DNA from: Chamaecrista fasciculata
Taxonomy: Eukaryota > Streptophyta > Magnoliopsida > Fabales > Fabaceae
NCBI GenBank assembly: GCA_003254925.1
Contig: QANZ01017416.1
Coordinates: 372,758 to 436,757, forward strand
Direction of reading: 5' to 3'
Length of the DNA: 64,000 nucleotides
Shown here piece after piece: positions 31,411-42,752 of this stretch. Below the pieces are notes generated by a model. That model was given only the letters and a program-made list of their open reading frames with translations. It did not search any database and was not told the DNA's origin. The translations under genes were made by a program, and so were the position numbers. Within the stretch, counting starts at the first letter, position 1; each line of letters opens with the position of its first letter.

Positions 31411-32868
31411 TGTGGACCAGGGCTCCTCCGCTGACATCATCTATAAGCCATGCTTCGATCAGCTGGGCGTTCCACGGTCAGACCTCAAGGAACACCATGG
31501 ACACCTTATCGAATTCACAGGAGATCAAATACCAGCCCTTGGTAGCGTCGACTTACGACTCACTGTGGGGGAGAACCCAAGGGTGACGAGTATTATGGTG
31601 GAATTCTTGGTGGTACAGGCGCCCTCAGCGTACAACGTCCTTCTTGGGCGTCCCTCCCTAAATAAGATGCGAGCGGTGATATCCACTGCTCACCTTCGCA
31701 TGAAGTTTCCAACGCCACAAGGGGTGGGTCAAGTGAGAGCGGATCAGAGGACAGCCAGACAATGCTATGCCATGAGCCTGGCAAAAACTAATGAAGAAGA
31801 AAGAAAGAGGAAAACGCGGGCAAGTGCATCGGCTGATAACGCCACGAATAGAGGGAAGCTTGAGGGTTCGAACGACGACATAGAGGACTTCAGGGATGAG
31901 ATCTCGAATCAAAGGCCCAAACCAACAGGAGATTTGGAAGTGGTACAGCTAGGCAAAGACGCCGAAAAAACGGTTCAGATTAACATGCTCCTTCGTGAAG
32001 AGGAGAAGTCCGAACTCATCCAACTATTGAGGGAATCTTCGGACGTTTTCGCCTGGTGTCCTGCAGACATGCCAGGAATTGACCCAAAGCTCATATGTCA
32101 CAGTCTGAACACCGATGGCAGAAGAGGAGTGATCCAGCGAAAACGCCTCTTTGGCCATGAGCGCCAAGCGGCAATCAAAGAAGAAGTTAGTAAACTACTG
32201 ACCGCGGGATTTATCAGGGAAGCCAAGTACCCTGAGTGGCTCTCCAACGTGGTACTGGTCAAGAAATCCAACGGCAAGTGGAGGATGTGTGTAGACTTCA
32301 CTGACCTCAATAAGGCGTGTCCAAAAGATCACTACCCATTGCCCAATATCGACAAACTTGTGGATGGGACCTGTGGTCATCAGACGATGAGTTTCTTAGA
32401 TGCCTTCAGCGGATATAACCAGATCAAAATGAACCCTGAAGACGCCGAGAAAACGGCGTTCATAACGGAGATGGGCACGTACTGCTACACGGTGATGCCC
32501 TTCGGACTAAAGAATGCGGGCGCCACCTACCAGAGAATGATGGATCTTTTCTTTAAAGATCACATTGGGAAGAATCTGGAAGTCTACGTCGACGACATGG
32601 TGGTGAAGACAAAAGAAGGCGGGAAGCACACCGAAGATTTGAAGGAAATCTTCAACCAACTACGAAAGTACCAGATGAAGCTGAACCCCTCAAAGTGCGC
32701 CTTCGGCGTCAACGGGGGAAAATTCCTCGGATTCATGCTCACCAACAGAGGAATCGAAGCAAACCCGGACCAGTGCAAAGCTATCCTGGAGATGCACTCT
32801 CCTAGGTCAGTTAAGGAGGTCCAACGCCTCAATGGAAGGTTAGCGGCACTCCACATGTTCCTGTCGAG
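31411..32868 (+). CDS. Pol first part: protease and reverse transcriptase
   Basis: The frame is shifted by one base relative to gag (near 31410), probably a single-base deletion, though programmed frameshifting cannot be excluded. Protease active site: DQGSSADI. Reverse transcriptase from about 32190 (KSNGKWRMCVDFTDLNKACP, FLDAFSGYNQIKM, MPFGLKNAGATYQRMM) with catalytic YVDD at 32585-32596. The last exon codons are ...LSR, cut by a TAG at 32870-32872 unless the 244-nt segment 32869-33112 is removed. The reverse transcriptase itself looks intact. Confidence 0.88.
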
Positions 32869-33112
32869 GTAGAGGGCGCCCACCGCCACCCCAATAATAA
32901 AGCTTTGGAGCTATTTTCTTTTGACAAAGCCTTGACGGCTTCTCTTATTTATGTTTTTAAAATTTCTGTTTTTTTTTTTTTTTCAAGACCACCCATGTCT
33001 GGTCTTTATCATTGCAAGAACGCCATTTAAATTCTCTGTAAGCCGTCTTTTCGACGCACCATCTTTATTAATAAAACGAGCATTACTCATTAATGGTCTC
33101 CTTTACATTCAG
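32869..33112 (+). other. Probable intron inside pol (between RT and RNase H)
   Basis: The segment begins GT (tcgag|gtagag) and ends AG (acattcag|gtcag), with a long T-rich tract near 32971-32986. Removing exactly 244 nt joins CTG TCG AG to G TCA GCT GAC, giving LSRSADKCLPFF, the normal uninterrupted junction in related elements. The segment has stops in the upstream frame and shifts the frame, so removal is required for a continuous RT-RNase H-integrase protein. AGGT is present at both edges. Confidence 0.7.
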
Positions 33113-35363
33113 GTCAGCTGACAAATGCTTGCCTTTCTTTCGAACTCTAAAAGCAAACAAACGATTCGAATGGACCAAGGAATGCGAGGAAGCCTTCCAA
33201 AGGCTGAAGGCGTATCTGGCGTCACCACCGATTCTGGTAATCCCAATCAAGGATAAGTCAATCTACGTCTATTTGGCGTCCACGGACGATGCCATCAGTT
33301 CGGCCTTGGTTCTCGAAGATGGGGAAGAGCAGAAACCCATCTACTTCACAAGCAAAACGCTCACAGGGGCCGAAAAAAGGTATCATCGCCTAGAGAAGCT
33401 AACTTTTTCATTACATCACTCAACTAGGAAGTTGAGACACTACTACCAGCAATACCAAATAATCGTCAGAACGGATAGACCCCTCAAGCAAATGATCGAA
33501 CAACCCGATATTGCTGGAAGGATGTCAATATGGTCCGTGGAAATCTCAGAGTACGGGATCGCGTATGAGGCAAGAAGGGCCATTAAGGGGCAAGCATTAG
33601 CTGACTTCATAGCAGAGATGACTGGACCAGGAAACGCCCAAAATTGGACTTGGAGCGTACATATCGATGGCGCCGCGTCAAACTCCCAACGCGGAGCAGG
33701 AGTCGTCATGCGAGCCCCAGATGGCTCCATCATCGAACAGTCTATCGAAATCGAGTGCCCCATTACCAACAATCAGGCGGAATATGAGGCGTTGATCGCT
33801 GCCTTGAAATTGGCAGCCAACATAGGCGCCAAGAGATTGGAAATCTTCGCAGATTCCCAATTGGTAGTACAACAGATGAACGGGGAATATGAAACCAAAG
33901 ACTCAACCATGGTCCAGTACGCCGAAAAAGCAAAGAAGATCATGGAAGGATCAGGCATAGACGCCACTTTCAAACATATCCCACGAAACGAGAACGCCCG
34001 AGCTCACGAGCTCGCCAAGTTGGCATCTAAGCCAAACAAAGGGGGAAGGAATTCCATCATCAAAACAACCCTCAGGGAGCCCTCGATACTAGAACAGGAC
34101 ATTCTTCCTGCGGAGGAAGTCGTTGATTGGAGGACGCCAATATTCAACTATCTGGAAAAAGGCTCCCTTCCCTCAGAAAAAAACGAGGCAAGAAAAGTCG
34201 CAAGGAGATCTGGTAGGTACTTTATCAGACAAGGAGCGTTATACAGGAAAAACTTCAGTCACCCGGGGGCCAAGTGCATAGCAGGAAACGAATTCACCAG
34301 GGTGTTAACTGAAGTCCATGAAGGCCTATGTGCCAGTCACCAAGGTCCAATGGCTATGCGGAGAAAGATCCAGAGGGCAGGCTATTACTGGCCCACGCTA
34401 CTACAGGACGCAGAAGGCGTTGTTCGCTCATGCGAGAAATGTCAGAAGTATGCCAATATGATCCATACTCACGCATCTCCCATGAGCGCCATCACCTCAC
34501 CTTGGCCGTTTGACTTATGGGGAATCGACATTGCGGGGCCATTCCCAACAGCGGCCTATCAGAAAAAATATCTCATAGTCTCCGTGGATTACTTTACAAA
34601 ATGGGTAGAAGCCAAAGCAGTGGCGTCCATAACCTCGGAAGCCATGGAGAAGTTCCTATGGCAGAACGTCATTACCAGGTTTGGACTCCCGAACACTCTC
34701 ATATCTGACAATGGCGCCCAATTCACAAGTAGGAAATTCCAAGACTTCTGCAAAGCTTGGAAAATTCATCACAAGACCACCTCGGTAGAGCATCCAGCCA
34801 CAAACGGCCAAGTTGAATTAGCCAACAGAATCATCATTCAAGGAATCAAGAGAAGACTGGAGTCAGCTAAGGGAAGATGGGTTGATGAGCTCCCCTCAGT
34901 CCTATGGTCATACAGAACCACGGAACAAACAGCTACAAGGGAAACACCTTTTGCCTTAGCATATGGACATGAAGCAGTCATACCTGCCGAAGTGAACGTC
35001 CCGACTGAGAGGATAATCAATTATCCAGGCACCAATGACGCCAACTCCAGGCTCCAGGCCTTAGATAGCTTGGAAGAAACAAGAGAAATTGCAGCCATCA
35101 AACAAGCTGCCTACAACCAAATGGTCAAAAGATACCATGACTCAAAAGTAAAACCCAGAACTCTCAAAACGGGAGATCTGGTGCTCAGGACTGTGGAAAA
35201 TAACAGAAAGGATCCTAGACACGGCAAACTCGGACCAAACTGGGAAGGACCCTACAGAGTCGTAGAAGTCCTCCCCGGGAACGCCTTCCGACTGGAAACG
35301 CCCGAAGGAAAATCACTCCCAAACGCCTGGAACATGGCAAAGCTCAAATTTTATTTTCCATGA
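33113..35363 (+). CDS. Pol second part: RNase H, archaeal-type RNase H and integrase
   Basis: 750 residues plus stop after the intron. RNase H linked to RT: EDGEEQKPIYFTSKTLTGAE, KRYHRLEKL. The second, archaeal-type RNase H (about 33645-34010: VHIDGAASNSQRGAGVV, NNQAEYEALIAAL, ADSQLVVQQMNG) is a mark of the Tat lineage. Integrase: HHCC zinc finger (HEGLCASHQGP ... CEKCQKY), core aspartate in GIDIAGPFP, second aspartate in SDNGAQFT, glutamate in NGQVELANR, all present. C-terminal GPYRVVEVLPGNAFRL. No lesion is seen. The ATG at 33093 lies inside the intron and is unlikely to be a true start. Confidence 0.9.
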
Positions 35364-35918
35364 GTGGATAGCTTTCGCTCTAAGTTATAGCTCTGTTTAA
35401 ATAAGGCCACTAGCGCCAATTGTACTTTGCTTTCATAATTAATGAATTATTGTTTCTTCATTCCAACAAATAAATAAAGATGGCGCTGCTCGGGGGGACG
35501 CCCTCGGAACAGCAGCGAAAAGGCCCTCGAAGGAGCCTTGTGAGTATGGCACTCACTACCATGCGGACCGACCCTCCCTTGGATGACTAGTCAACACTTA
35601 GCGTATGATACGCAAAAACGCTCGAAGCGTGCCCATCGCGAGGCAGCACCATAAGGTGCAAAACAATATATCGATCGAATCGAGAAATGCGCAAACTCAA
35701 AACATACCACAAAACGAGAGCGATCAAGGAAACTTAAAGTAAATCAGGAATAAAATAACACGTTAAGGGCATCAACGCCCAACCTCAAAAAGGGTGGCAC
35801 AACAGGCCAATATCATCAATAATCCAAAAACGGCGTCTAAGCCGTTATCCAACTATAAACAAAAATAAATTTAAAAACGGGCGCGCAGGCCCAAGGTCAA
35901 ATCTAAAGGCACGCAGGC
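35364..35918. other. Tat element spacer between pol and antisense gene
   Basis: Non-coding, relatively GC-rich DNA of the element. It contains 'ggggggacgccctcgg' phrases and no supported frame. It would hold the 3' ends of both the sense pol transcript and the antisense transcript. Confidence 0.6.
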
Positions 35919-38245
35919 CTAGGAAGCAGCAGGAGCAGGAGGATCCTCGGTTGTAGTTGCGCTTTGAGCCCCCTCGGCGTTCCCATCCGCTTGGTTGGCA
36001 ACAACGCCGCTTGCACCAGCACCCGCATCCGACGAAGGCGCCGCATCAGTAGGGGCCAACTCCCCTGAAAGGGGAACTTCCATGTTAGGAAACCATGGAA
36101 AGTCCTCGTCACCCTGGGACTCATAGCCGTCCAAGTCGAAATTGTCCGGCATACATGGCATCCTGACCATGGGATCACTACGGTACGGATCCCTGAGAAG
36201 CCTCTCTTCCACAACCTTGTTGGGGCATATCCAATCGGTGATGAGGTTCGGATTGCGAAGTTTCAATTGAGCAATGGCGTTCTTAAACCCAATATAATTG
36301 TAGCGCGATCCCCGCCACTTTACCTGGCGCACCGCCAAAGAACACAAGGCCTTAAATTTCTCCTTCTCCTACCGAAGCTCTTCGTCCAAGGACGCCAACC
36401 TTGCCTCCAGCTGGGCGTTCAGGTCATTGACCTCTTTCAACCGATTCCCCCTTCGGTCATAATCACCCTGAAGGGACTCTTGGGACGCCTTCATCACGTT
36501 GAGCTCATCCTTTAGCTCAATCAATCCCTGACGCGTCCTCTTGGCGTCCTCACGCGCAGCGTCTCTCTCAGACAGAAGATCCTTTCGGGAAACGCTACTG
36601 GCGAGCAACCGCATTCCCGTGGCCAGGAGAAACCTAGCTGCTTCCTCAGATGGATCCTGAGTATTTTCCGTGGACGCCCGGGCCAGATCATCACGCTTCA
36701 CTGAACCCTCTTCAGACAAAGACTTGGAAAGAAACTCCAGGGCGTTGAAGCCAACCTCTTCTGGAGCCGCCGGGATTTGAGGGACTTCCACCGTGGGGCG
36801 CTAGCGTTTCAACGGAGGCTCCCCATCCTTGGTGGTAACAGTGCTTTCCTTCCCCTTGGAGGATTGAGGCGAAGGTCGCGAAGCCGCCGCAGGCTCCCGG
36901 ATAACAACGCCCCCAGGCTTCCTCGTGGCAACAGCAGCAATGGCGGCGGCGAAGGGTACCTTCTTGGGAGCAACCTTGGGAGCAGCCACCGCCTTCCCCT
37001 TACCCTTCTCAGCTTGACCACGCCGACTCCCGATAACATCAGCAGCATTGACGTCGAGCACTGAAACAACACAAAGCAAATGTTAGAACATGTTGAGTAC
37101 ATGAGTATAAAAAAAACTTATAACAAAGATAAAAGCAACACACAATGCTTAGGGTCAAGAGGGTCTGTGGTGATCAACCGCAGCGCCCCCAAGCGCTCAT
37201 CCACAGTCAGGTCCCTCCGGTTACACTCAAATGGACCCAAGCGTGGCCTCCTCCAAGACAACGGAAACATGGCGCGCTCGTCTGAAGAACGAACCCAAAA
37301 AGGACGCCTCGACCCAGACCCCTCGATAAAGAAGTACTTATACTGCCACGACTTCGGATTACTGACAGCGTGCTCGAGAATCAAGGGACGTCCAGGACGC
37401 CGATAATAGGAAATGAACATATTATCCACCCATCGTGGATAAAAAAAGAAGAGAAATAGTCGCGCAGTAGCACACACTCCATCTCTCTGGCATTTGGCGA
37501 CAAAGCCAAGAAGAATACGCCAACCATTGGCACTCAATTGAATGGGGGCGATGTTCATAATCGCCAACAGATCCAAAATTGCCGGGTGGAAAGGCATCTC
37601 AATATCGCAACTCCGGAGAACATGTTCGCAAATTAGAAATCCCCTACCATCAGTGTATAACATACTAGGACCAGCCGGCAAATGACCAAGTGTCGCAATA
37701 CGGCACCCAGAAGACCGCCGACGAGGCGAATCAGCTATTAACTCCTTATTAAGCTTTGGCAGAAGCTCATCATCATGAAGCCAGCACCAGAACTCCTTAA
37801 TGGCATCATTAGTCTTCTCCAAGCATGGAAGTTGCACTTTCTCCTCAAGATTTTGACGACGCCAGTCGACGACGGGACGCGCGTTCCTCATCACCTCGGC
37901 CCTATCAGGGCCACAAGGAATGGTCTCAACAGCGCCCTTGACCCAAGGAACTTTAGCAAGACCCTTATTGGAGGCAAGAAACCAGTCGGGATAAGCCAAA
38001 AAATTAACCTCCTCTCCGCAAATGGTCTGCTGGGGATTACCATCTCCTATGGACGCCCACACAGGAACCGTAGCCTGGGACATTGGGCGTTCCTCGCCCG
38101 CCGACGCCTCGTCCGTAGCCAACATCTCACGAATTTCTGTCGACGTTGAGGAGGAGGAATCCGTGGCGTCACCGCCAACCCGAACCGAGGGAGATTCAAC
38201 CCTTGTCGGCGCTGACGGCTCGGGCGCTGACGACCCAGGAACCAT
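35919..38245 (-). pseudogene. Antisense accessory gene of the Tat element, two exons, two TAG stops
   Basis: Exon 1 is 38245-37144, starting MVPGSSAPEPSAPTRVESPS. An 83-nt intron, 37143-37061, has GT...tgttgtttcAG borders. Exon 2 is 37060-35919. Exon lengths add to 2244 nt, exactly 748 codons. Exon 1 has a proline/serine-rich head and then a globular part (EEVNFLAYPDWFLASNKGLA, WRILLGFVAKCQRDGVC). Exon 2 has a basic/alanine-rich linker, a clear coiled coil (LIELKDELNVMKASQESLQG to LASLDEELR) and an acidic, Ala-rich end. TAG codons at 36803-36801 (KR-stop-RPTVEVP) and 36371-36369 (ELR-stop-EKEKF) each fit a CAG-to-TAG change. Antisense genes of unknown role are known in Tat-type elements such as maize Grande. 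Function is unknown. Confidence 0.7.
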
Positions 38246-38636
38246 CTTGTTTCCAGCAGCTGTGGAAACATGACCAGTTCAGTACACTTCTCGGAGAATG
38301 TGCCTCCACCCACCAAACAAAAAACAAAAAAAAAAAGGAAAAACCCATTGCATATTGCGATTGACCACCAGACCACAACCAAAGCAAAAATGGAAAAACA
38401 AGACCAAACCAGGCCAAGACAGAACGGCAAAATCAAACAAGAGACAGCAGAGGTTTTGGAAAGAAGAAAAACTCACATTTGTTGAAATCCATGAATAAAG
38501 GCAGATTGGCAGAAAACCAACGAAACAAAGGCTGAAGAACTCGACGAACACTGCAAAGAACACCAAATGCACAGTGGGTTAATTTGAGCGAATACCGAAA
38601 ACACTCAGAAATATGGCGAAAAAATGACGGGAAATT

Positions 38637-38642
38637 ACTTAC
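38637..38642 (-). other. Strong splice donor upstream of the antisense gene
   Basis: On the minus strand the site reads TTTG|GTAAGT. With the acceptor-like 'tttccacag' near 38262 just before the start codon, it suggests that the antisense transcript has a spliced leader starting further right. Inferred from consensus only. Confidence 0.3.
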
Positions 38643-38815
38643 CAAACAGAAGCTTCACTTGATTATCAGAGAAATCACCAGAAGCAGCGGAGCAGAGGAG
38701 AACGAAGGAAGCAGCAAAAGCTCGAAATGCAGAGGAAGAGAGGAAATGCAGAAGAAATGCGAAAGAGAAAAGTTTAAAAAAAACACAAAATGACCAAGTG
38801 AGGGGGGGGGGGAAG

Positions 38816-38915
38816 AGAGGAAATGGCGGTTTTCTCCAACTTTTCACGGAAATCGAAGCGCTGAAAGAGAGGAAATGGCGGTTTTCTCCAACTTTTCACG
38901 GAAATCGAAGCGCTG
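38816..38915. repeat. Two-copy ~51-bp tandem repeat
   Basis: 'ggaaatggcggttttctcca' plus the following 'acttttcacggaaatcgaag' occurs twice head to tail with no difference noticed. It is preceded by a run of 13 or so G near 38801. Confidence 0.85.
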
Positions 38916-39203
38916 CATTAAATGCGCCCCCTCGGTTCACGATTTTGCCATCATGATGGAGGAGTAGCAAATCACGTATTGACACGTGGCCACGATATCC
39001 CTGACACAGAGATTTGAAGCGACGCTGTACGTCAGCTAGGAATACGAAAGGACAAGGTTAGAGGGCGTTGATGACAATCAGCGCCCCATGGAGTGGCTCT
39101 GGCACAAAGAACGCCCCATCAACTGCAGCGCAAAAATTGGGCGCCAAAGTTTGGCGGCCATAACCCCCAACAATAGCGGAAAGAATAATTTCAATTCTAG
39201 AGG

Positions 39204-39278
39204 AGCGCCAATGACGTCAACGCTCATAAGCACCAACGACGTCAACACTCGTAAGCGCCAACGACGTCAACGCTCGTG
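39204..39278. repeat. Three-copy ~25-bp tandem repeat near the Tat 3' LTR
   Basis: Variants of 'gcgccaacgacgtcaacgct' with the tail 'cgtaa' occur three times. Each holds a palindromic GACGTC (the ACGTCA core resembles bZIP targets). It lies inside the region upstream of the 3' LTR. Confidence 0.7.
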
Positions 39279-39339
39279 TACAACCTCGGAGGGGACTCCA
39301 CTGGTGGGGACAGAGCTTCACTCCTTTTGTTGGGACTAG

Positions 39340-40007
39340 TGATAATAGGCCTAATAAATTGGAGACTCAAGGACTTGGACCAGTGGCGGTCAAGGTCCAC
39401 CTAGGGGAAACATTCAACCAAGAACGATGGATGGCACGACCTTAGCCGAGAACGCCATAATCGGCCCAACAGTCCTAAAGGCAAGCAAGGATTGGGCCGA
39501 CAACGCCGAAAGCCCAATAAGGGGATCATCCAATCATGGACGCCAAACCATCCAGGTTTTAGGCGTCCACAAAGAATACACGCGAGAGAGCGCCTCCACG
39601 AGAACCTGGAGCCAAGCAGAGGTTAGAGGATACACGTCTCTCTCATTATAAACACCTTTGACACGAATCTTAACTGCCAAATCAGTTAAGATCACAATCA
39701 GTTAAGGTTTTCCTAAGTATCTGCGCCAGATCAGCAGAGTTGGTTAGGATCACAATCAGATATGGAGCCAAATCTGGAACCTATCAGATTATCCTCAACC
39801 AGTATAAAAGGGAAGCCCAGAGCACTGGAAAAAGGTACGCATTATTACTATTCACACATATTATTGCTCTCAAGCTCTTTACTGACTTAAGCATCGGAGG
39901 TGAATCGCAGGGCCATCCCTGTGCATTCATTGACTTGCAGGCGACTTTTGACCCAGAGTTGCTTCATCGAACCAGGTAATGCCCTCCGGCCAAAACCAGG
40001 TTCATCA
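39340..40007 (+). repeat. 3' LTR of the Tat element
   Basis: 668 bp, same as the 5' LTR except a39730 (g at 28987) and c39954 (t at 29211) as far as I can see. TATAAAAG lies at 39803-39810. Confidence 0.95.
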
Positions 40008-40012
40008 ATAAA

Positions 40013-41317
40013 TAAACTATATGATTCAATTTTAGTTTTATTTTATCAGAACATTATTGTCCTCTTGAATAAAAAATTATAATATTTTCCAAATTTATTA
40101 AGTATAAAGAGTAAAATTCTCTTCTAAATCCTATAAAAAAAATCTCTTCTAAATAGAGTCAAAATAAAATTTTTATAATTATGTATGTTTAGGCATTAAT
40201 TACATATCTCAATAACCAATCAATGTTAACTTATAATCTTGATATTCTTTTCAGCTAAATTGTATGATTGTATTCAATTTGCCGTTATTGACGCGCACAA
40301 ATATTTGTGTGTATTAGAAGACTTAAAAATTATAATAGCAACATGTCAAGTGTCAACATGCACAAATATATGGCCATCATGAATATGTGGAGTCATTATT
40401 GGTAGTGAATTAATAGAAGAGAATGTTTTTCACATATAGTTCATTCAAAATCATAATAAATTAAGTATTATACAATGAATGTGATAAAATATAGAGAGTT
40501 CTAGCTTTCAAGGACTTTACTACATTTAGTCATTCTCTTTATTTTAGGAAGTGAAACTTATCAACTTAAAAAAAAGATTCATTACTGTTTTATACCACAA
40601 AAAAAAATTAGGAAATGAACTTCTCTCAATCTAATGTTGAGTCGTATGGGTTAATATTGTACAATACCAAAAAAAAATGGGTTAATATTGTACTTGAGTA
40701 AGCATGACATATTGTATGCATCATCCTAAATCTTTTAGGCTTTGCAAAATATAACATCACCTTGGACGAAAATGGGTTAAAATGTTCAATGTTAAAGAAA
40801 AAAAACCTAAAAACAAAAGTAAAATAAAATGAAGTTCATCTATAAAGAAATTCAGTTATAAATATTAATTATTAGGAAAAAAATTATATAGAGTAGTTGG
40901 GGCTTAAACACCTCACCTCTCAACTATTAAACTAATTTTCATATTTATTTCGAGTTCTGTGTAAAAAAAATTATATCAAATCTAATAATAAAGAATAAAA
41001 TTTAGAATTTAATTTGGTGTTATTGATACGCACAACAATTTGTCTATATTAGAAGACTTAGAAATTTGATTAGCAACATTCATATATGTTCCCATCATGA
41101 TGGGGAGTGTCATAGAGAGTGAATATCATAATTGAATTTTCTCAAATATAATTCTTGAAAAACATAATAAATTCAATATATATGATGAATGTGATGAAAT
41201 TAATCTTCACTTATATATATATAATATGTAAACCTTTTTTGTTAATTTGTCTTTTAAATTTTATATCCAAACCATCTAAATATTATTTTAATTGTCTTGT
41301 TATATATAAGACACTAA
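40013..41317. repeat. RLP upstream flanks A (end) and B (start), copy 2
   Basis: 40013-40790 continues flank A from the break at 27909 (compare 12163-13660). 40764-41310 continues as flank B (compare 1274-1560). There is a tiny duplication of 'atgggttaatattgtac' at 40647-40692. It lacks the MITEs and SINE present in copy 1. No gene is seen. Confidence 0.75.
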
Positions 41318-42241
41318 GGGTCAGTTCGTTTGCGCTTATAATAAAATCTACTCTGATTATAATCAGAATATAATTATAATCAAAGTTGATTATTTGTGTA
41401 TTGGTGTTTGGATAAAAGATGATTATTTGGTGTGAAATTATTGAAATGGGTATGTTATGATTGTCGTTGGTAGATAGAATGGTAAGAAAATTAATCAATT
41501 GTATAGGGGTAGAAATGGAAGAAAAAGTTGGAAAAAGTAAGATGTGATTTGACTAATAATCAAAGTGTGTTTGGATGTGATTGTTGTTTTTAAAAAAATC
41601 AGATTTTGTCACTGTTTGCCTTGGGAATCGTGAAAATATGATTATAATCATAGGCAACTTATGAGGTGTTTATTTCGTTTGGTCGACCATTATAATTTTG
41701 CCTCCGAAATGGTGGACCAAAAGGACTAAAGTGTAGTAATCAGGCCCCCGACATTCGGTGGACTATCAAAAAAATGGTCCACCGTTTGGCACAAGATGAG
41801 AGAGAATGTAAAAAAGCACTCCGGACCCGAAAAAAAATTTCAATGTGGCTCATTTCAGGTATTCGGTCGACCATTTTTTGCATCGGTGGATCGAACGTCG
41901 GGCCTGATAGCATTCTCAGGTTGAAATTCGGTCGACCATTTTTTTGAATCGGTGGACCGAACGTCGAGCCTGATATCATTCTCAGGTCGATATTTGGTCC
42001 ACCGTTGACAAAATCGGTCGACCATTTCAGGTAAATTACTATTTTAGCCTTGTGATGTGTGATTGAATGTATTAGAGTATAAGTAATTATAGGTATATAT
42101 ATAGGGTTATAAGTGTAATTGAGTGTGTTTGATTATAAAAAAATCAAGATTATAATTTGATCAGAAAATAAACCCAAACGAACATGCTTATTACGATTAT
42201 AATCAAAGTATATTATAATCAGAGCACAAACGAACTGGGTC
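41318..42241. mobile_element. PIF/Harbinger-like MITE with internal tandem repeats
   Basis: The ends are GGGTCAGTTCGTTTG and the complement of GACCCAGTTCGTTTG. Flanking TAA lies at 41315-41317 and 42242-42244 (CTAA also fits). The other flank copies (920-950 and 1560-1610) run through this point uninterrupted. The interior 41860-42030 repeats a ~70-bp 'ggtcgaccattttttt...atcggtggaccgaacgtcg' unit about 2.5 times. A 3-bp TAA duplication fits PIF/Harbinger. No transposase is encoded. Confidence 0.75.
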
Positions 42242-42752
42242 TAATATAACTTCACCCTGCTTTTCATTTCTCAAACATATAAGGATTTAACACACTAATA
42301 TATAAACAAACATATCTAGTTAAATTATACTTTCATATTTACCATCTAAAGACTGAAAATTTTGGAAAAAAATGGGTGACACATATATAAGTAGAGTCGT
42401 CAATGCAATCACATTCATATTCATGGGGCCAATATATAGTTTTATCGTGGTTGGCAAGCACGTATGATAACAAATTTGAGTTTAACAACATTTGTGGACT
42501 TATTAATTGATGTTACTTCAGATCAATTTTCCACACGTATTATTTATTTAGTATTCATTCAAGAAATATGGTTGAATTAGAAAAGGAAAATTAGTGCGAC
42601 GACTCTTAAAATACAATTTAAATTTTACACATTTGATTTTGAGTAATAGACGATATTTTTGTCTTTGAAACAAATAAGTGTGATTACTCTTGACCTGTCA
42701 TTATTAATTAATGACTTCTGAAAGAAAGAGTTGCTAGCAAATTTCTATTAAA
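42242..42752. repeat. RLP upstream flank B, copy 2, middle part
   Basis: Matches 1590-2110 (for example 'gtgcgacgactcttaaaata'). No gene is seen. Confidence 0.75.

Larger units (their letters stand above)
28597..40007 (+). mobile_element. Complete 11.4-kb Ty3/gypsy (Tat-type) retrotransposon
   Basis: Two 668-bp LTRs (28597-29264 and 39340-40007) with TG...CA ends and flanking 5-bp duplication ataaa (28592-28596 and 40008-40012). The primer site is TGGCGCCGTCCGTGGGG. The order gag, protease, reverse transcriptase, RNase H, a second (archaeal-type) RNase H and integrase, together with a long 3' region holding an antisense gene, is that of the Tat lineage. The LTRs differ at two positions that I can see (28987/39730 and 29211/39954), so insertion was recent. 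Disabling marks: TGA at 30474-30476, a one-base frameshift near 31410, and two TAG codons in the antisense gene. It split RLP flank A exactly at the right target duplication of the foldback element. Confidence 0.95.

Noticed and set aside
33093..33112. ATG at 33093 as start of a separate RNase H-integrase protein
   Set aside because: It lies within the putative intron; the conserved protein sequence begins only at the 33113 acceptor.
29870..34708. Alternative-frame open frames inside gag and pol of the Tat element
   Set aside because: Overlap well-defined domains in the main frame and show no homology.
36267..38793. Plus-strand frames over the antisense gene
   Set aside because: The minus-strand reading has a start, intron, coiled coil and constant frame; the plus-strand frames are short and featureless.
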